DNA from: Whalleya microplaca
Taxonomy: Eukaryota; Ascomycota; Sordariomycetes; Xylariales; Xylariaceae
Assembly (NCBI GenBank): GCA_022497155.1
Contig: MU385780.1
Location: 1-64,000 of the forward strand
Direction of reading: 5' to 3'
Length of the DNA stretch: 64,000 nt
The position numbers and the translations under genes are program-made. Positions 12,243-24,586 of the stretch are shown here, in pieces. Positions within the stretch are counted from its first letter, which is position 1. Each line of letters begins with the position of its first letter. Below the pieces are notes generated by a model. That model was given only the letters and a program-made list of their open reading frames with translations, had not been told where the DNA came from and searched no databases.

Positions 12243-14326
12243 CTTTCGTCCAATGACTTGTTAACTCGGTTCTAAGTAGACTTTTAAGACAACTAAGTAG
12301 TCGAGTCCTCCTTTCGGAGATACTCAGGGCGTGTCTATCGATCGCAGTTTTAATAACTTTTATATCAAGACCACGAGGCTGGATATCGTTCTGTAAAGTA
12401 CTTGACAGTCGTGACTCTGCCGAATGATCATAGGGAATCGAAAGCCGGCCTACCAGTGGTTTTTGGGGTAGAAATAAGAAAGGGAGCATGTGAGATTTAA
12501 AGAGAAACGATGAAATAGCAGTACTTCGGCGCAACAATTCGATTGTTACTATTCTAAACTTTAAGGACTTTGCAAGTAAAGACTTTGACTATCTTGATTA
12601 CATACGTCGGACGTTGATGCAAGGGTCGTACCCAGCATTACCGCTTTTGGATGTTTTACGACCCGTGCACGCGATCTGGATCTACGTAAGGTGGGGCACT
12701 ATACTCGATGAGAATTGCTATTTCAATAGGACTCCACTTTCAATAGTACCTAAATCCAACAGCTACCGTCTATCTAACTTGTCAGCCTGTCAGCCCTGCC
12801 TACGAGTCATCTACTTCGAAAGAGGATACTGTGGCTTGGAAGCCCGGGCGATGTTGCAGTAGCAATAATGCTGAAGGCTGATCTTATGGGAGGTCAGAGA
12901 ACGGTGAGTCACCCAGCATTTTACAGAATGTAATTCATACCAAGCCGAGACATTTCTCAATGACTCATAGGTTCAATGAGACTTTCGCCTTTACAGTATC
13001 ATCGTGTGAAAGTTGATTATATACACCTTCAGAGATGAACAGAGTCGCGACTGTTGATCGGTGTTCACTCCTCTCTAACTATACTATGCGATAGATTCTG
13101 CCTATAATATCCTATGCGATCATGATATGGTGGCCTAGGAGTTGCCATATGTCAGTTGTTTCCATTGTGAGTCTCAGGGATGACTGACAGTTCATCTTGA
13201 AGAGATTCACATAACAATCAGAAAACAAAGCGTATTAAGCGATTAGGTTCGTTCTCGAAGACTGGTCCCCTAAGATGAATTGTTTTGAGCCACGCGTGCT
13301 GACCAACTTGCCAAGTTATCCCAACTATGAAGCCATGTCATTTCAGCCCTTATAGCTAAAGACTATGACTTAGTAGTGTTATGATCGGCATGCCGAGAAT
13401 TCTAAAAGTCCCGACACTCGCTCTTCTGTGCGTAACGCGCCAATACGTAGGTACTAATAACCTACAAAACCAATGAGAACTGTTATAGTGTCACCAAATA
13501 TTCCTTATATCGGATTCACACGGTATGTATGAGTACAGTGGCTACTATGCATATACGGCGTATAATCCCCTTCCCCAAGGATCATAACAATTTGGCTGTG
13601 TCTCCGCTGTAGGTAAGAAGTCTTACTTATACGCTTACACAGCCTCCTTGACGGCCGCGTTCTGGGCCGCCACCGCCGGATTGGTCAAGCGTTAGGGATC
13701 GATATCTGCTATTCTTGACCAAATGACCAACTGGACTCTGGATTCCATTAGCAGAGCTGTTGTATGAAAGAGTATTAGGTCCCAGAGATCGATACCTATC
13801 ATAGGACAAAGCTTTACTAGCACGCTCGAGATACTAGTATACAGCAGTTCCCCCATCATGGTGGCAACAAGTGCTAACCGTATTCGCGTGGGAGCAGTGT
13901 GATCAACGATAAGATTATCCATAAAACCGGATCGCATGATTAAAGTATTCAACATTACATACAAAACGCTCGGTGTAATGTATTAGATTGGGTGGTTTCT
14001 ATACTCCCTATGATCACATTAATATTACATACTATACATAGTATCATTCTACAAACACTCTTTCAGGCCGTATTCCCTAGCACATATCTCGTTACACAAT
14101 CCTGCAAATGTAATGGATCTTCTAGATCCCTAGAGAAGTGCGTGCCTCTGTACTTCTTCTGTAGACTTCTGGAGAACACGACTTCTTGGACCCAAACCCT
14201 CTTATCATAATAATACACTTGGCAACGTACATGCGTGCTTTCCTAGAAACGTATCCTGAGCGCAATCGTCAGGGATCGGAGGTACACAGCACGCTGCATC
14301 CCTGGAAAGTGACCAGCACTAATCGT
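12243..14326. other. Long intergenic region, no gene seen
   Basis: About 2.1 kb between the 5' end of the ABC gene and the 3' end of the first ceramide synthase gene. Several chance frames below 105 codons with no domain resemblance or plausible splicing. Moderately AT-rich. It should contain the ABC promoter near 12.25-13.0 kb; no element was recognised. Confidence 0.5.
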
Positions 14327-15710
14327 TCAAGATTGACGCCTCCGTGTCGCGTTCTTCCTCTTCGTAGCCGGCGCATAGACCGCATCATCGTCCGCCGATG
14401 GTAGCGGCCCGATCTTATCCGCCAGTGTCTGAGCCGCATGATCCCTCTCGCGCTCCACGGCATCGTCTTCCGGCGCCTCGTCCTCCGAGCGATCGTCCTT
14501 CGCGATGCCCTGGAAGACGAAGCGGTACGCGCTGCGCAGCAGACAGTACAGCCAGAACAAGTTGAGAGTCTGGAGCGCGGCCAAGAGCACGAACGTGATC
14601 ACGTTCGAGTACAGGCATTTGTATTGCTCGGTTTCCCAGTCGAGTTCGTAGGGGCCGACGGTGCTAAATTCGTTGAAGAGAGAGTAGAGGATGCGCAGGT
14701 TTATGTAGTGGCGCAGGTACGTCCACATGATTATACATAGGCCGAAGGACGGTCCTTGAAGGGGGCTCTCGATATAGTTTAGGGACTTGGATATCTGCGG
14801 AGATGTGTTAGCAAGTCCATTGCTCGATAGTGTCGGGGGGGTCGCAAACGTGAAGACACGGGGGTGACGAGATAGCAGAAGGGGTAACGAGGCTAGCTCA
14901 ACTTACAGCGAGAAAGAAATCACTGATGTCATGGGTTATGTAGACAGCAACACCCGCATACGTAAAATGGAACCGGTAGCTGAGGCCAATCAAAGCTATG
15001 GTAACAATATGGTGTATCACAAGCTCCTGGAAGTCTTTGCGTCTCTTTTCTACGCCGAGCAACATGACGATCGCCTGCTGCGTCCAGAAGGCAGCCTGGA
15101 ACAAGTAGTAGAACTTGAGCGCGGCCTCGTGTGTCTTGTGGGGATAATACTCATACATTCCTCGCGTGTTGAAATACCACACCGGCGTCTGTTTCATACA
15201 ATACATACCGAAAGGCCCCATAAACGCAATATATAATGCCGTATACATCTGCTCCATGAAGCGCTCCTGTTTCGCCCGCGATTTGATGCCACAGACACAA
15301 GCCAGAGGGCGCAACAGCTCATGCATTATGAACTCGCGCGTAAACGACAAGAAGATTGTGTAGAAGCATACAAAGGCGATATCCCAGGGGCCCTTGCCAT
15401 ATTGCGACGGGCCGCCATCACCCTCGAGTTTGTAGGAGAGGATGACGAAGTGGTGGATGATGTTGGACTCGGTCGGATTGATGGCGTATATAGAAGCGAA
15501 GGCCAACATGAGAATCAGTGGCAGGGTCCATGTGCGACGAAGGAGAGGTTGAGCCTGTCTATGCTTGGAGAGCCTCATGTGCTCGCTCGGCCGTGGCGGG
15601 TGGCCGTTCGACGCCGTTCGCCTAGGAACATGCGACCTTTTGCGCCCGGCATTTTGGTGCAATCGGTCGTCCAATATATCGAGGAGCTGCGTGGCGCCAG
15701 GTGTAGTCAT
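14327..15710 (-). CDS. Ceramide synthase, LAG1/LAC1 type (TLC domain)
   Basis: Endoplasmic-reticulum acyl-CoA-dependent ceramide synthase, joining a sphingoid base to a fatty acyl chain. Exons 15710-14907 and 14794-14327 (112-bp GTAAGT intron) give 423 residues. The Lag1 motif is present: adjacent histidines at ~233-234 (VIHHIVTIALIGLSYRFHFTYAG) followed by ITHDISDFFLAVSKSLNY, then WTYLRHYINLRILYS and LDWETEQYKCLYSNVITFVLLAALQTLNLFW. Six to eight hydrophobic segments flank it. The N-terminus is basic and the C-terminal tail charged (KDDRSEDEAPEDD), as in yeast Lag1/Lac1, whose phosphorylated tails are acidic. The next gene upstream, divergent, is a second ceramide synthase of a different subclass. 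Nearby ABC exporter and regulator make a self-protection role conceivable; housekeeping sphingolipid synthesis is the simpler reading. Confidence 0.9.
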
Positions 15711-16130
15711 GATCGCAGGCAGATAGGCCGGTTATGGCTGAGGTTGTCGAGGCTCAGGTAACTTGGAAATGGATAGCGACGATGTGAACGAGCGAATGAT
15801 TCTGATCATGTAGGTACGAAGTAATCAGCAAAACACAAAACAGACCACTTACTCAGTACTTGCCAAGGGCAGCATCACGCTACTTTGTAGATTAAGACCA
15901 ACTAGTTGGTGTTATGGATTGTTATACCTAGCAAGCACATTCCTTACTCGGCAGCTCCATTCAAATCGGCCATCAAATTACTAGTAGACATTACTGTGGA
16001 AGTAATCCATATGCGTAGAAGATTATGGAGTTAACATGGAAGTCTCGTGCCCCCGAAAACGCCAATATCACAAGCCGGGGGAAAGAGGACTTCCTAATTC
16101 AGTAATCAGCTATCACGTCGCCTCCGAAAG

Positions 16131-16158
16131 GTGAACGGTGAACGGTGCACGGCGAACG
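16131..16158. repeat. Four-copy 7-bp tandem repeat
   Basis: Four adjacent units: GTGAACG, GTGAACG, GTGCACG, GCGAACG. GC-rich patch inside the ceramide synthase spacer; function unknown. Confidence 0.8.
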
Positions 16159-17035
16159 GGGGAGCCGAACCGGAGCCCGCGGGCAGCATCTCGGGGTTTA
16201 TGCATTCAATATTCCGATTGATCCATCCTCCCAGCCTCCTGGGGTTAACGAAGAATTTTTAATCCGGGGTTGGGCTGAGGGGAGAAAGCAGAGATGATAA
16301 AAATAAAAATAAAATTGATAAGATAAACACGGGTCTACATATAATGATGATATAATCTGGAACCCCCTTTAAAACCCGTTCAAACCCCCGGCCGAACCAG
16401 CCGCACTACGACGCTAATACTATGTAAAGTTAGGCCAAGTACATAGACAGGCAGGACTGGCAGGGCAGGCCAGTTCGGCAAAAAGGTGGCGCCATAGAAG
16501 CGGTCAACGCTTGCGGCACTGCAATTACATAATTTTGCGAACAAGTTAACAACCGATGCACGTATTATTTGAATTACCAGGATGTGATTGGAGGATACAT
16601 GAACATGTATATCTGTACTTGCAGAGGTACGGAGTACGTATCTGCGCCTATCTGTGCTCCTCACTTTAAATTCGGAAATCCCATTAGCTGGAACCCCTCA
16701 CTGAACCATCATCGACCGAATTTGAAATTGACGTATCATATCGTTATTACTTCTACAGTAACTGTACGCATGCCCGGCATGGAGTAGGTTCCGGTACAGT
16801 TTACACAACTTACCTATGTACGTCTCAACTTGACAGCGGGAAGCCACCCGTGCATGTCTTACACGCACATAGTAGAGCTTGTGAGGATAGGTACATATAT
16901 GTAGTTAGTGTAGATGGTTTTGTTGCCTGCAGTTTCTTATCGTTATAAATTGTAGGTAATCTTGTGCGTAATTCATTCACATACTGCATCATGAATAGCC
17001 GAGGAAACCACATACCTAGGTGTACAACTGCAATC

Positions 17036-17080
17036 ATTCAAGTCGAGTCCATTCAAGTCCAGTCCATTCAAGTCCAGTCG
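17036..17080. repeat. Three-copy 15-bp tandem repeat
   Basis: ATTCAAGTCGAGTCC, ATTCAAGTCCAGTCC and ATTCAAGTCCAGTCG in direct succession, followed by AGTCGAGG. A small minisatellite in the divergent spacer; no known role. Confidence 0.85.
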
Positions 17081-17770
17081 AGTCGAGGCCTTTTTTGGTA
17101 TGTATTGGTACAGATTAGCTCAATTCACTGATCATTGAATGTCCTTCCTTGGTGACAACTGGACAACTGTGTGTGGGGTTATCACGTGGGTTGATAGCTA
17201 CCTCTTATTAGTGCCGGTCGGTTGTGGATGAGGATGTCGTATTAGTGATAGTCCAGCGAACGCGATTGGCTGGGCGGTGGGTAGCTAAAGAAATTCGGAA
17301 TTTAAGGTGACGTGCACGGACCACCTTGGGCAGATACGTGTGTGTAAGTACCAAACTCCGCGACGTAGCGGTTCGAAGCACCTCCACCTCCAATACAACA
17401 TCAGTCCGCTTGCTCCTCAATTCCTCCTTCACATTGAACAAGATGCTTCAGCTAGTAAAACACCCTAGTCGTATAGCACCGCCCGGAGTACTTCCGTTTG
17501 TAAGACGTGTCCCACCAAGATCTATGTACCACCCTTGCTGCGCGCATCTGTACCCGTTATTGAAAACATCTAACGCTATTCTGCCCCGTATATCTCTAAA
17601 ATGGGTTCCCCTTTCTTACCCAACAAAACCGAATACCCATGTTACATACGTACACACGTACACACATAAAACATAAATCCCAAAAGTCGGAAAGTCTAAA
17701 TAATAAAAGTCCACGAGGACCGACCTCACACATCACCACCACTGCCACCCATCGCATCAGCAGCAAGACC

Positions 17771-19242
17771 ATGGTTAGGACGGCGAAGAAGACAGGCGAT
17801 GGCCCGCTGAATACCTTGGCTTGCTGGCTGTTCAATAACCAGACTGGTATGTCGCGCAAAGCTGTCGCCATTCGTCACCGTCTCCTCCCAGCTCCTCCAT
17901 CGCTAACAACGCGGCTCGCCGAATAGGCGTTTCGTTCAATCTCATTGCCCTCCTCTTCCTCACTCACATTTGCATGCCGAGGGCGAGACTATACACCTCC
18001 AGATTTTTCACTCTGTCTGGCTACAACCCCGCCACGGGGAAGTATGCCGCCGGCCACGATGATGTCTACTTCATCGCCTTCTGCATCGTGCTTTTCACCG
18101 GCATCCGCGCCGGCTTAATGCGATATGTTCTCGCTCCGCTCGCCAGGCAGTGGGGCGTCTCTAAACCAAAGGATGTCACCAGATTTTCCGAGCAGGGCTG
18201 GATGCTGATGTACAACGCCGTGTTCTGGTCCCTGGGCATGGTATCTCACCCCTCCGACCCTTAATTGTGTTTGCGAAGACTGACCATTTCCAGCGCATTT
18301 ATTGCAAGTCGGCGTATTTCCTCAACATGGAGGAGTTGTGGACCAATTGGCCCCAGCGGGAGCTCGATGGGCTCGTGAAGGGCTATATACTGGCGCAGTG
18401 GTCCTACTGGACACAGCAGCTCCTCGTTGTGAATATTGAGGCCCGCCGGAAAGATTACTGGCAAATGATCATCCATCATTTCGCCACTATCTCCTTGATT
18501 GCCTCATCGTACGCCTACCACCATACTCGGGTCGCCAACCTGATCCTGGTTCTCATGGACGTCATTGAGTTGATTTTCCCCGTAAGATACGCAGATGCTG
18601 GGCGATGATAACGTGCTAATGCGAAAATAGCTTGCGAAGTGTCTTAAATACGTTGGATTCACTACGGTTTGTGACATGGTATTTGGTGTGTTCATAGTCA
18701 CATGGCTTCTAACACGCCACGTGTTCTACCTCATGACCTGCTGGAGCATCTATTTCGATATGCCTCGGGTGATGCCCACTGCCTGCTGGAAAGGCACTGC
18801 GGATAATCTCCAGGGACCTTATCCCATGCCAGATGGCTGGTCGCATCTGCTTGAGCCCTTTCGCGATCCTGCAGGTACCGTCTGCATGGACGATGGTATT
18901 AGGGTCGGATTCTTATCTTACCTTCTTCTGCTGCAGGCCATTATGTCTATGTGGTCTTTTTTTATCGTTCAAGTGGCTGTTCGCGTGCTCAGGGGAGCGA
19001 GTGCCGAGGATGTTAGGAGCGACGAGGAAGAGGAAGAAGTACAAGAAGAAGATTCCAAGCCCAAGCACGAGGAATCGCAGGTCCTCGAGGAAGAAGTCGG
19101 TGTCGAGGCTATTGACTTTGAGGTGTGGAAGCGCCGCACACGCGTTAAGGTCGCCGCGGGTTCAAGTGGTGTCAGTCTACCTGGGCACAGTGATCGGAAA
19201 GAGTTGTTGAATCGGATCGGATGCGAAAAGCAAATCGACTGA
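17771..19242 (+). CDS. Ceramide synthase, second subclass (TLC domain)
   Basis: Four exons (17771-17846, 17927-18240, 18294-18581, 18631-19242) close in frame at 429 residues. TLC/LAG1 signatures: DVTRFSEQGWMLMYNAVFWSLGM, WPQRELDGLVKGYILAQWSYWTQQ, the His pair at ~191-192 in MIIHHFATISLIASSYAYHHTRVAN, then LILVLMDVIELIFPLAKCLKY. The sequence differs strongly from the neighbouring synthase and matches the other main fungal clade (Aspergillus has BarA and LagA). In the motif the second acidic residue is Glu (MDVIE) where the neighbour has Asp (HDISD); whether this affects activity is unknown. The C-terminal tail is strongly acidic (DEEEEEVQEED). Expected in the ER, making ceramides with a different acyl-chain preference. 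Start chosen at the ATG whose exon splices into VSFNLIALLFLTHICMPRAR. Confidence 0.9.
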
Positions 19243-20339
19243 TTGTCTTGGGCGGCAGCATTCTTAGGCAATAGTGAGGCCCATGGCCAGCCTAGTACCT
19301 AAGCGACTATCTAAAAAATATTCAAAGTACTACCCAGTATTTATGTGCAAGGTATCAATGATATTATCTATAGTACTTTCTAACACGGATATTATGTGTT
19401 AGTTAGAAAATCACTACGTTGCGGGAACGCTCAAGGGTACCGTTTTTCGGTAGATATCGACGTGTTAGCAGCGAATCGACGTTACAGATTGCGTGGGTTC
19501 CTAGTTTATAACCCGGTTGCCCGTATGTTAAACCTGTTAGCCTTACCCAAGCCTCTCAATTAGAATCATCTAAATCATTCCCGATTTACTCACTTGGAAG
19601 TTTATCACTACGGGTGTTAACTGAGGACATGTCCGTGGATGGCTCTCTAGCGCAATAGTTGCTAGCCTATGTAACCTATCTATCGCCAACGTGTACGTAA
19701 TAAAAGCGGCAAACAGCTCACAAAAATACAGAATTGCCTTCGTCAGCAAGCAATTAAGTGAACACAACTATATTGAACACGATTAATATAATAGTCAACA
19801 GCAAGTATGTTATTTCCAAGCCAATGAAAATGTCAAAATTATATACAAGATCGATGCCTCCTTACTCCCAGTTTCAAATTGTGCAACTCAGTCTATTGCT
19901 GATACAGCCTCAAGGATTCCCATAGCTCAGGCGACAAGGGATACTAAGACCCTCGCCAAATGACCGCGTTTAGTCTTTAGATGACAACCACTGGGTATCC
20001 AGTTGCCTACGATTGAGGGGGTTGTTCTATTAAAACCACCGACATCTATTATTATTCTAAGGAAACCAAAACAAACCCTACCAGAAACCTAATAACTCAA
20101 ATAATAAGGTCAATGTAGCATTGAGACTGCCAACACCTATTGTCTACTACTGCGACCGAAGAATCAACCCTGCAAAGCTCAGAAAATAAAACAAAAAACC
20201 ACATCTATAGTATCTAGCCCATAAGACATTCTTCTCCGAATCAGGTGTCCTATCTAGAGGCTAAGAAGTAAAGACGCTTTACTTATAGGATAGATCGCAG
20301 ATTCTTGTATATAATTAGAAGTTATGTTTCTAGAGTGTG
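19243..20339. other. Intergenic, no gene seen
   Basis: 1.1 kb, AT-richer than its left side, between the 3' ends of the second ceramide synthase (+) and the SNF2 gene (-). No frame with family resemblance. It marks the change from the well-kept genes on the left to the accessory-looking stretch on the right. Confidence 0.45.
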
Positions 20340-23300
20340 CTAAGTACGTACCTCGAGTGCTCTCAGAGTATTATCAGTATACTCATTGTTATTAGTTGAG
20401 AGCAGGACACCGGCAAGCTGCTTCTTGGACTCCTGGACCTTCCTGACTTGCTGTCGCAAAGTCAGTATCAATCTGAGCATACATGAAAAGAGACCTACCT
20501 CTTCAAATGAATCTCGCACATAGAATCGTACAGTCTCAACCTCTCTTATCTGTCCTAGGCGGTGGATTCGTGCTAGCGATTGCTCTTCCATTGTTGGGTT
20601 CCTAATTTAGTTAGAAAACTAATAGGTTCATATATAGTATAGAGCAATTACCAGTGCGGCTCCATCAGGTAGGCTCGGGATGCGACTGTCAGATTGAGGC
20701 TGCAACAGTTCAGCTTCTGACTGAGATAAGATCCGGGGCACAATTTTGTGCTACTCACCCAACAGCTCCACATGACAGAGTGAGCAACATGATGCGAACA
20801 TTTGGATCCGACCTAAATGTCCCAACAACTGTCTGGCGGTCTTTTTGGGGCACCTTGCCATCGAAACGTATGCTAGAAATCCCAGCCTCATCTAGACCCC
20901 CTTTTATCAAGTCGAGAGTAAATCGCCAAGTGGAAAAAACGATGCTAATGTTAAGTCAGCAATCTCATGCTGAAATTGTACGGCAGTACTTGCCATTTAA
21001 CACCTATAGGCAGCCCTTTGATATCATCTATCAATGCTCTGATTTTTGATGGCAGAGTGAGAGGTGCCTTTCGAGGTTGATGTGTAATAAAATTCTCAAC
21101 CTCTTCTAGAGTTACGCTACTCGTTGAGACAGGGGCTGTGGAACATGGAGGTGTATGACCACAAGATATCGTGTCTCCAGAACGATTCATTTTAACTACG
21201 CAATCAATGCAAACGAATTTTGAGCAGTTAGTAAACTGCGCCTTCTCCGTTGGCTGCACTGAATTGTCTAGGAGGGTCTCTGTCAATCCTAGGGTAGACG
21301 AACAGAGCAAGCAGGTTATTGATGCCATCTCTCGATGCGAATTGAATGCTCGCTGGGCAATGTTGTTCCACTGGTCAGGATCCGAGGACCGTTGTGGCTG
21401 CTTTTCGTGCCTCGAGTGATAATGAAGTCCCAGGTTGCAAAATAGACGTAATGACTCAATTTGCTGTAGGGCATTAACGTAAACATAAGGCTTAGATGGC
21501 CCAGTATTGTTTCCAAGAGCCTCATCGATATTTGTGATAGTTTGGCGCTTGATCTGTTCATAAGTAGTTCTTTCTTCTGGCGTAAAGTCAACAGTTCGTA
21601 TAAGATCTCGTCGTGGGGGGAGATTAATTGCTTCTTTGGCTCGCCGTAGAAGCAGACATGCTGAAAGTCGTTTGAGACGCCTCACAGCCTCTTCGTCTTC
21701 TCCAGATTTCCATGGACGAGAAATATCGGCATCGAACTGCTTTGGATCCGAATAAGGGTATACTCGAATAAACTGAAGTAAACTCGCAAGATCCCCAAGA
21801 CGATTCTGTATAGGTGTTCCGGTAACTGCCCATCGAGAGACCGGTTTAAAATCGCATACAGCACGAGCCATTCTTGCATTCCCATTGCGGATAAAATGTG
21901 CTGGAACTTAATTAGATTGCAATACCTTACGTACCAGGAAGTTCTGACCTTCATCCAGGATAATTCTTCTCCAGTGGACAGAGAAGAGAGGAGACTTGCC
22001 TGTGTCTTGTTTCCATTCAGCAGAAACAGTATGATAAGTAGTAAGAACTATATTCACTGTTTCAAATTCTTCTACTCCAATGGCTCTATTCTTGCCATGG
22101 TGTCGGCGATATCTTAATGTACCCTCTGCAACGTGCCTAAAATTGTTAGTCCAGATTTTCCCTAATATTTCTCAAGCACTTACTCGAAAAGTTGTTCTTC
22201 CCATGTATCTAAGACTGTAAACTAGTAATTAGCTAGTATACGACTATAAATCTTCGAATGGAGATCTGTACGAGGTGGAGGGATGATCACAAGTGTCGCA
22301 GTGATATCCTGTTTGCCAGTCTCCGAATCTTCCATGTCCGCTGTCAGTGGCTCGGTAGCTTCAAGGTCAGTAGCAACTAAAGCAATCATGGTAAGAGTCT
22401 TCCCAAGGCCCATTGAATCTGCGATTATAACCCCATAGAAGCCTGGAGGCTCTTCTGATTGACAGACATGAGAAATTGTGTTCATAAACCTAAGATACAG
22501 TCAGAAAGTATAAAGCAAACCACGGTTTTATGCTCTTGTTGGCTCCATTTACGGAAAGAAGGAGAAAATAATTTGTGTCCAGGCACTTACACTTTTCCAC
22601 GCCCAGTGTCAATGATCTCCCAGATGTCCGGTTGTTGGTGATTGAACCCCCAACCTTCTTCCCGGCTCAACATAAAGGTCAAAGCTTGTTTTTGATGGCT
22701 TGATGATAGAATTAGTTTTACGTGATTGCAGAAGTCGATACAGGCCGTTGTTACCTTTTGAGAGTTGTTCGGATAGCCAATGGTTGAGGTGTTTCCTTCA
22801 AATCTATCCGGCTACTCAGAATGTCCAGGAAGTCGGGTCGCTTTTGAAGCTCTTTTGGCGTTAATAGCAGCGTCTTGGAAATAATCTCTGACACAAGAGG
22901 GTACGATGGAAGATACTCCGAGGAAAGCCTTTGTGGGTTGCAGTACTTAGTGTTCAAGTGACATATTCGTGGGTCTTGTAAGTGAATCCCGTAGTCTTGA
23001 AACCACTTCCCAATGTCGTTAAATAACTCAAAGGGTCCATAGACGGTAAGTTCTAAAGTGCAGGGCCACAGAATATGACCACGGCACCCTTTTTTTGCCA
23101 CAAATTTCCCGTCAAAGATACAAACAACGTTCAAATTTAAACTTGTCTCGTTAAGGAGACCTTCGATCATTTGCCCGTGCTCACTTTGAATCTGCCCTCG
23201 AATGGATGTGAACTCCTTTGAGCTGAAGTGACCCGGAGAATCAAGCTGTATCACAAACGGCGACGAAGGCGCACTTGATCTTTGGCGTTCATACCTACCC

Positions 23301-24002
23301 GTTATCCCGGTGACCTATCGTGGTTAACTAGAGATGCCAGGTGAGATAGTAAACACTTACCATTCCAAAACAAACTATTGAATTCATATTTTCATTTTTG
23401 ACCTCAGGAGATTCTAATGATAAATTAGATTCAAGTGGCGGACAGTCGATGTCACAGTTTGACAACGAAGATTGGGCAGACGATCCCGTATAATTAATCT
23501 GCTCCCTTGACGGAGATCCAAGATTATTTACACATTGCATGGGGGTTGTTTCAGAGCCCTGAGAATCGACAATACAAGAATTATCAAGCTGAGGCAGCCA
23601 TGATTCGAGAAGTGGTGAACCCTCACGTGGATCCACGAGGAAATCATCAGATTTGGAGTTATTGGATGCTTCCAAGAAGCTTGCTTCTTTCAGAGCCTCA
23701 CGGGATATACATGAATGACTCAACGGCTCCAAAGTAGTGCTGGTATAGTATTGAGTGTTTGTCTCATTAATAACATCCCGAGTGATATCCCTGTCAGTGA
23801 TGGTGGTGAAAGCATTGTGAACTGAACAGCCATCTTCAGGTTGATCTATATGAAGCCCAACCCGGAGGTCTTGACCAGTTTCCAGTATTCCGTCCGGGTT
23901 AAGAAACTCAAGGATGTCATCGCCAGAATCCCCAATACTGTCTTCGGGCTCTGCCAGCCGCCTGCGCTTGGCTGCGCGCTCGACCTCGGATTGGGAATTC
24001 AT
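20340..24002 (-). CDS. SNF2-family DNA helicase/ATPase with RING-like insert
   Basis: Rad5/Rad16/HLTF-type SNF2 ATPase, a nuclear DNA translocase used in repair or chromatin remodelling. Eleven exons spliced by eye (complement 24002-23361, 23314-22755, 22698-22591, 22489-22272, 22214-22184, 22136-21949, 21900-20994, 20944-20759, 20699-20652, 20601-20499, 20450-20340) close at 1033 residues. Motifs in order: acidic, basic-patched N-terminus (AAKRRRLAEPED); Walker A ADSMGLGKT (~464); IILDEAH (~580); WAVTGTPIQN; imperfect RING with Cys at ~779, 782, 808, 813, 816, 829; IVFSTWRFTLD; LLTLSCGAVGLNLTVASRAYLMEPHWNP; EEQSLARIHRLGQ. All helicase motifs look intact. The 20945-20993 intron uses a GC-AG donor (GCAAGT). 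Upstream lie two foldback repeats and an NLR-like pseudogene, an accessory setting; such SNF2 genes are often multicopy in fungi. Confidence 0.88.
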
Positions 24003-24217
24003 ACGTTAGAAACTCTTGATTCGGGAATCTCGACAATTGGATAATCAGTAAGATTCGGAGATATGGATTGAATCGAACAGACAAGAATGATATGCGCAGT
24101 TTCCAGAAGCAGGTGAATGGAAGAAATTCTGATGACAGCGAACCCAAACTCTTAATCTGTGTAGGACAGTAGGCACCTAGGATCTCTAGGCAGATGTCCC
24201 TCTCAATCCAGTAGCAA

Positions 24218-24312
24218 GGCAGAAAGGAGAAAGGCGTCAGAAAACGCTCACACAGCAGGGAAGGGGGGTTAAGGTGGCTTGCTGTGTGGGCGTTTTCTGA
24301 TGCCTTTCTGCC
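24218..24312. repeat. Foldback (MITE-like) element, copy 1
   Basis: A 95-bp near-palindrome. The left arm starting GGCAGAAAGG (24218-24257) and the right arm ending CCTTTCTGCC (24280-24312) pair over about 33 bases, with core TCAGAAAACGC/GCGTTTTCTGA. The left arm carries an extra GGAGAAA. No coding capacity. A clear relative lies 280 bp downstream, which argues for a small mobile element rather than a terminator. Confidence 0.75.
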
Positions 24313-24586
24313 AGGTAGCGTCAACACACACAACACAGTCACAGAACCCCCTGGTCATTGTGTTACCACCCATCAAGGCTGAGCATGCATATATTTGCAG
24401 AATAATATAAAATCTGCTGATCCAGCGAAAATCATTGCAGGAGTACGAGCCCACGAGGCGCAATAGTTATTCGGCAATTACAACACCAATGAAATCAATT
24501 AAAGGCACCAGGCTCCTAATGCACACTGCCTGGATGGTGTTACCCTATAGTTTTAAATGATCAAACAGATTCTGGACAATTGGATC

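Larger units (their letters stand above)
15711..17770. promoter_or_regulatory. Shared divergent spacer of two ceramide synthase genes
   Basis: 2.06 kb between two divergently transcribed TLC genes, so it must hold both promoters. No convincing gene. Contains the two short tandem repeats listed separately and a CA/TA-rich segment near 17.6 kb just upstream of the right-hand gene. No specific binding site identified. Confidence 0.5.

Noticed and set aside
12232..12537. Minus-strand 101-codon frame just upstream of the ABC start
   Set aside because: Overlaps the ABC start region, has no family resemblance, and is not needed as an extra exon since the ABC N-terminus is already normal.
14438..14740. 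Plus-strand 100-codon frame
   Set aside because: Antisense shadow of the second exon of the first ceramide synthase.
15321..15761. Plus-strand 146-codon frame
   Set aside because: Antisense shadow of the first exon of the same ceramide synthase.
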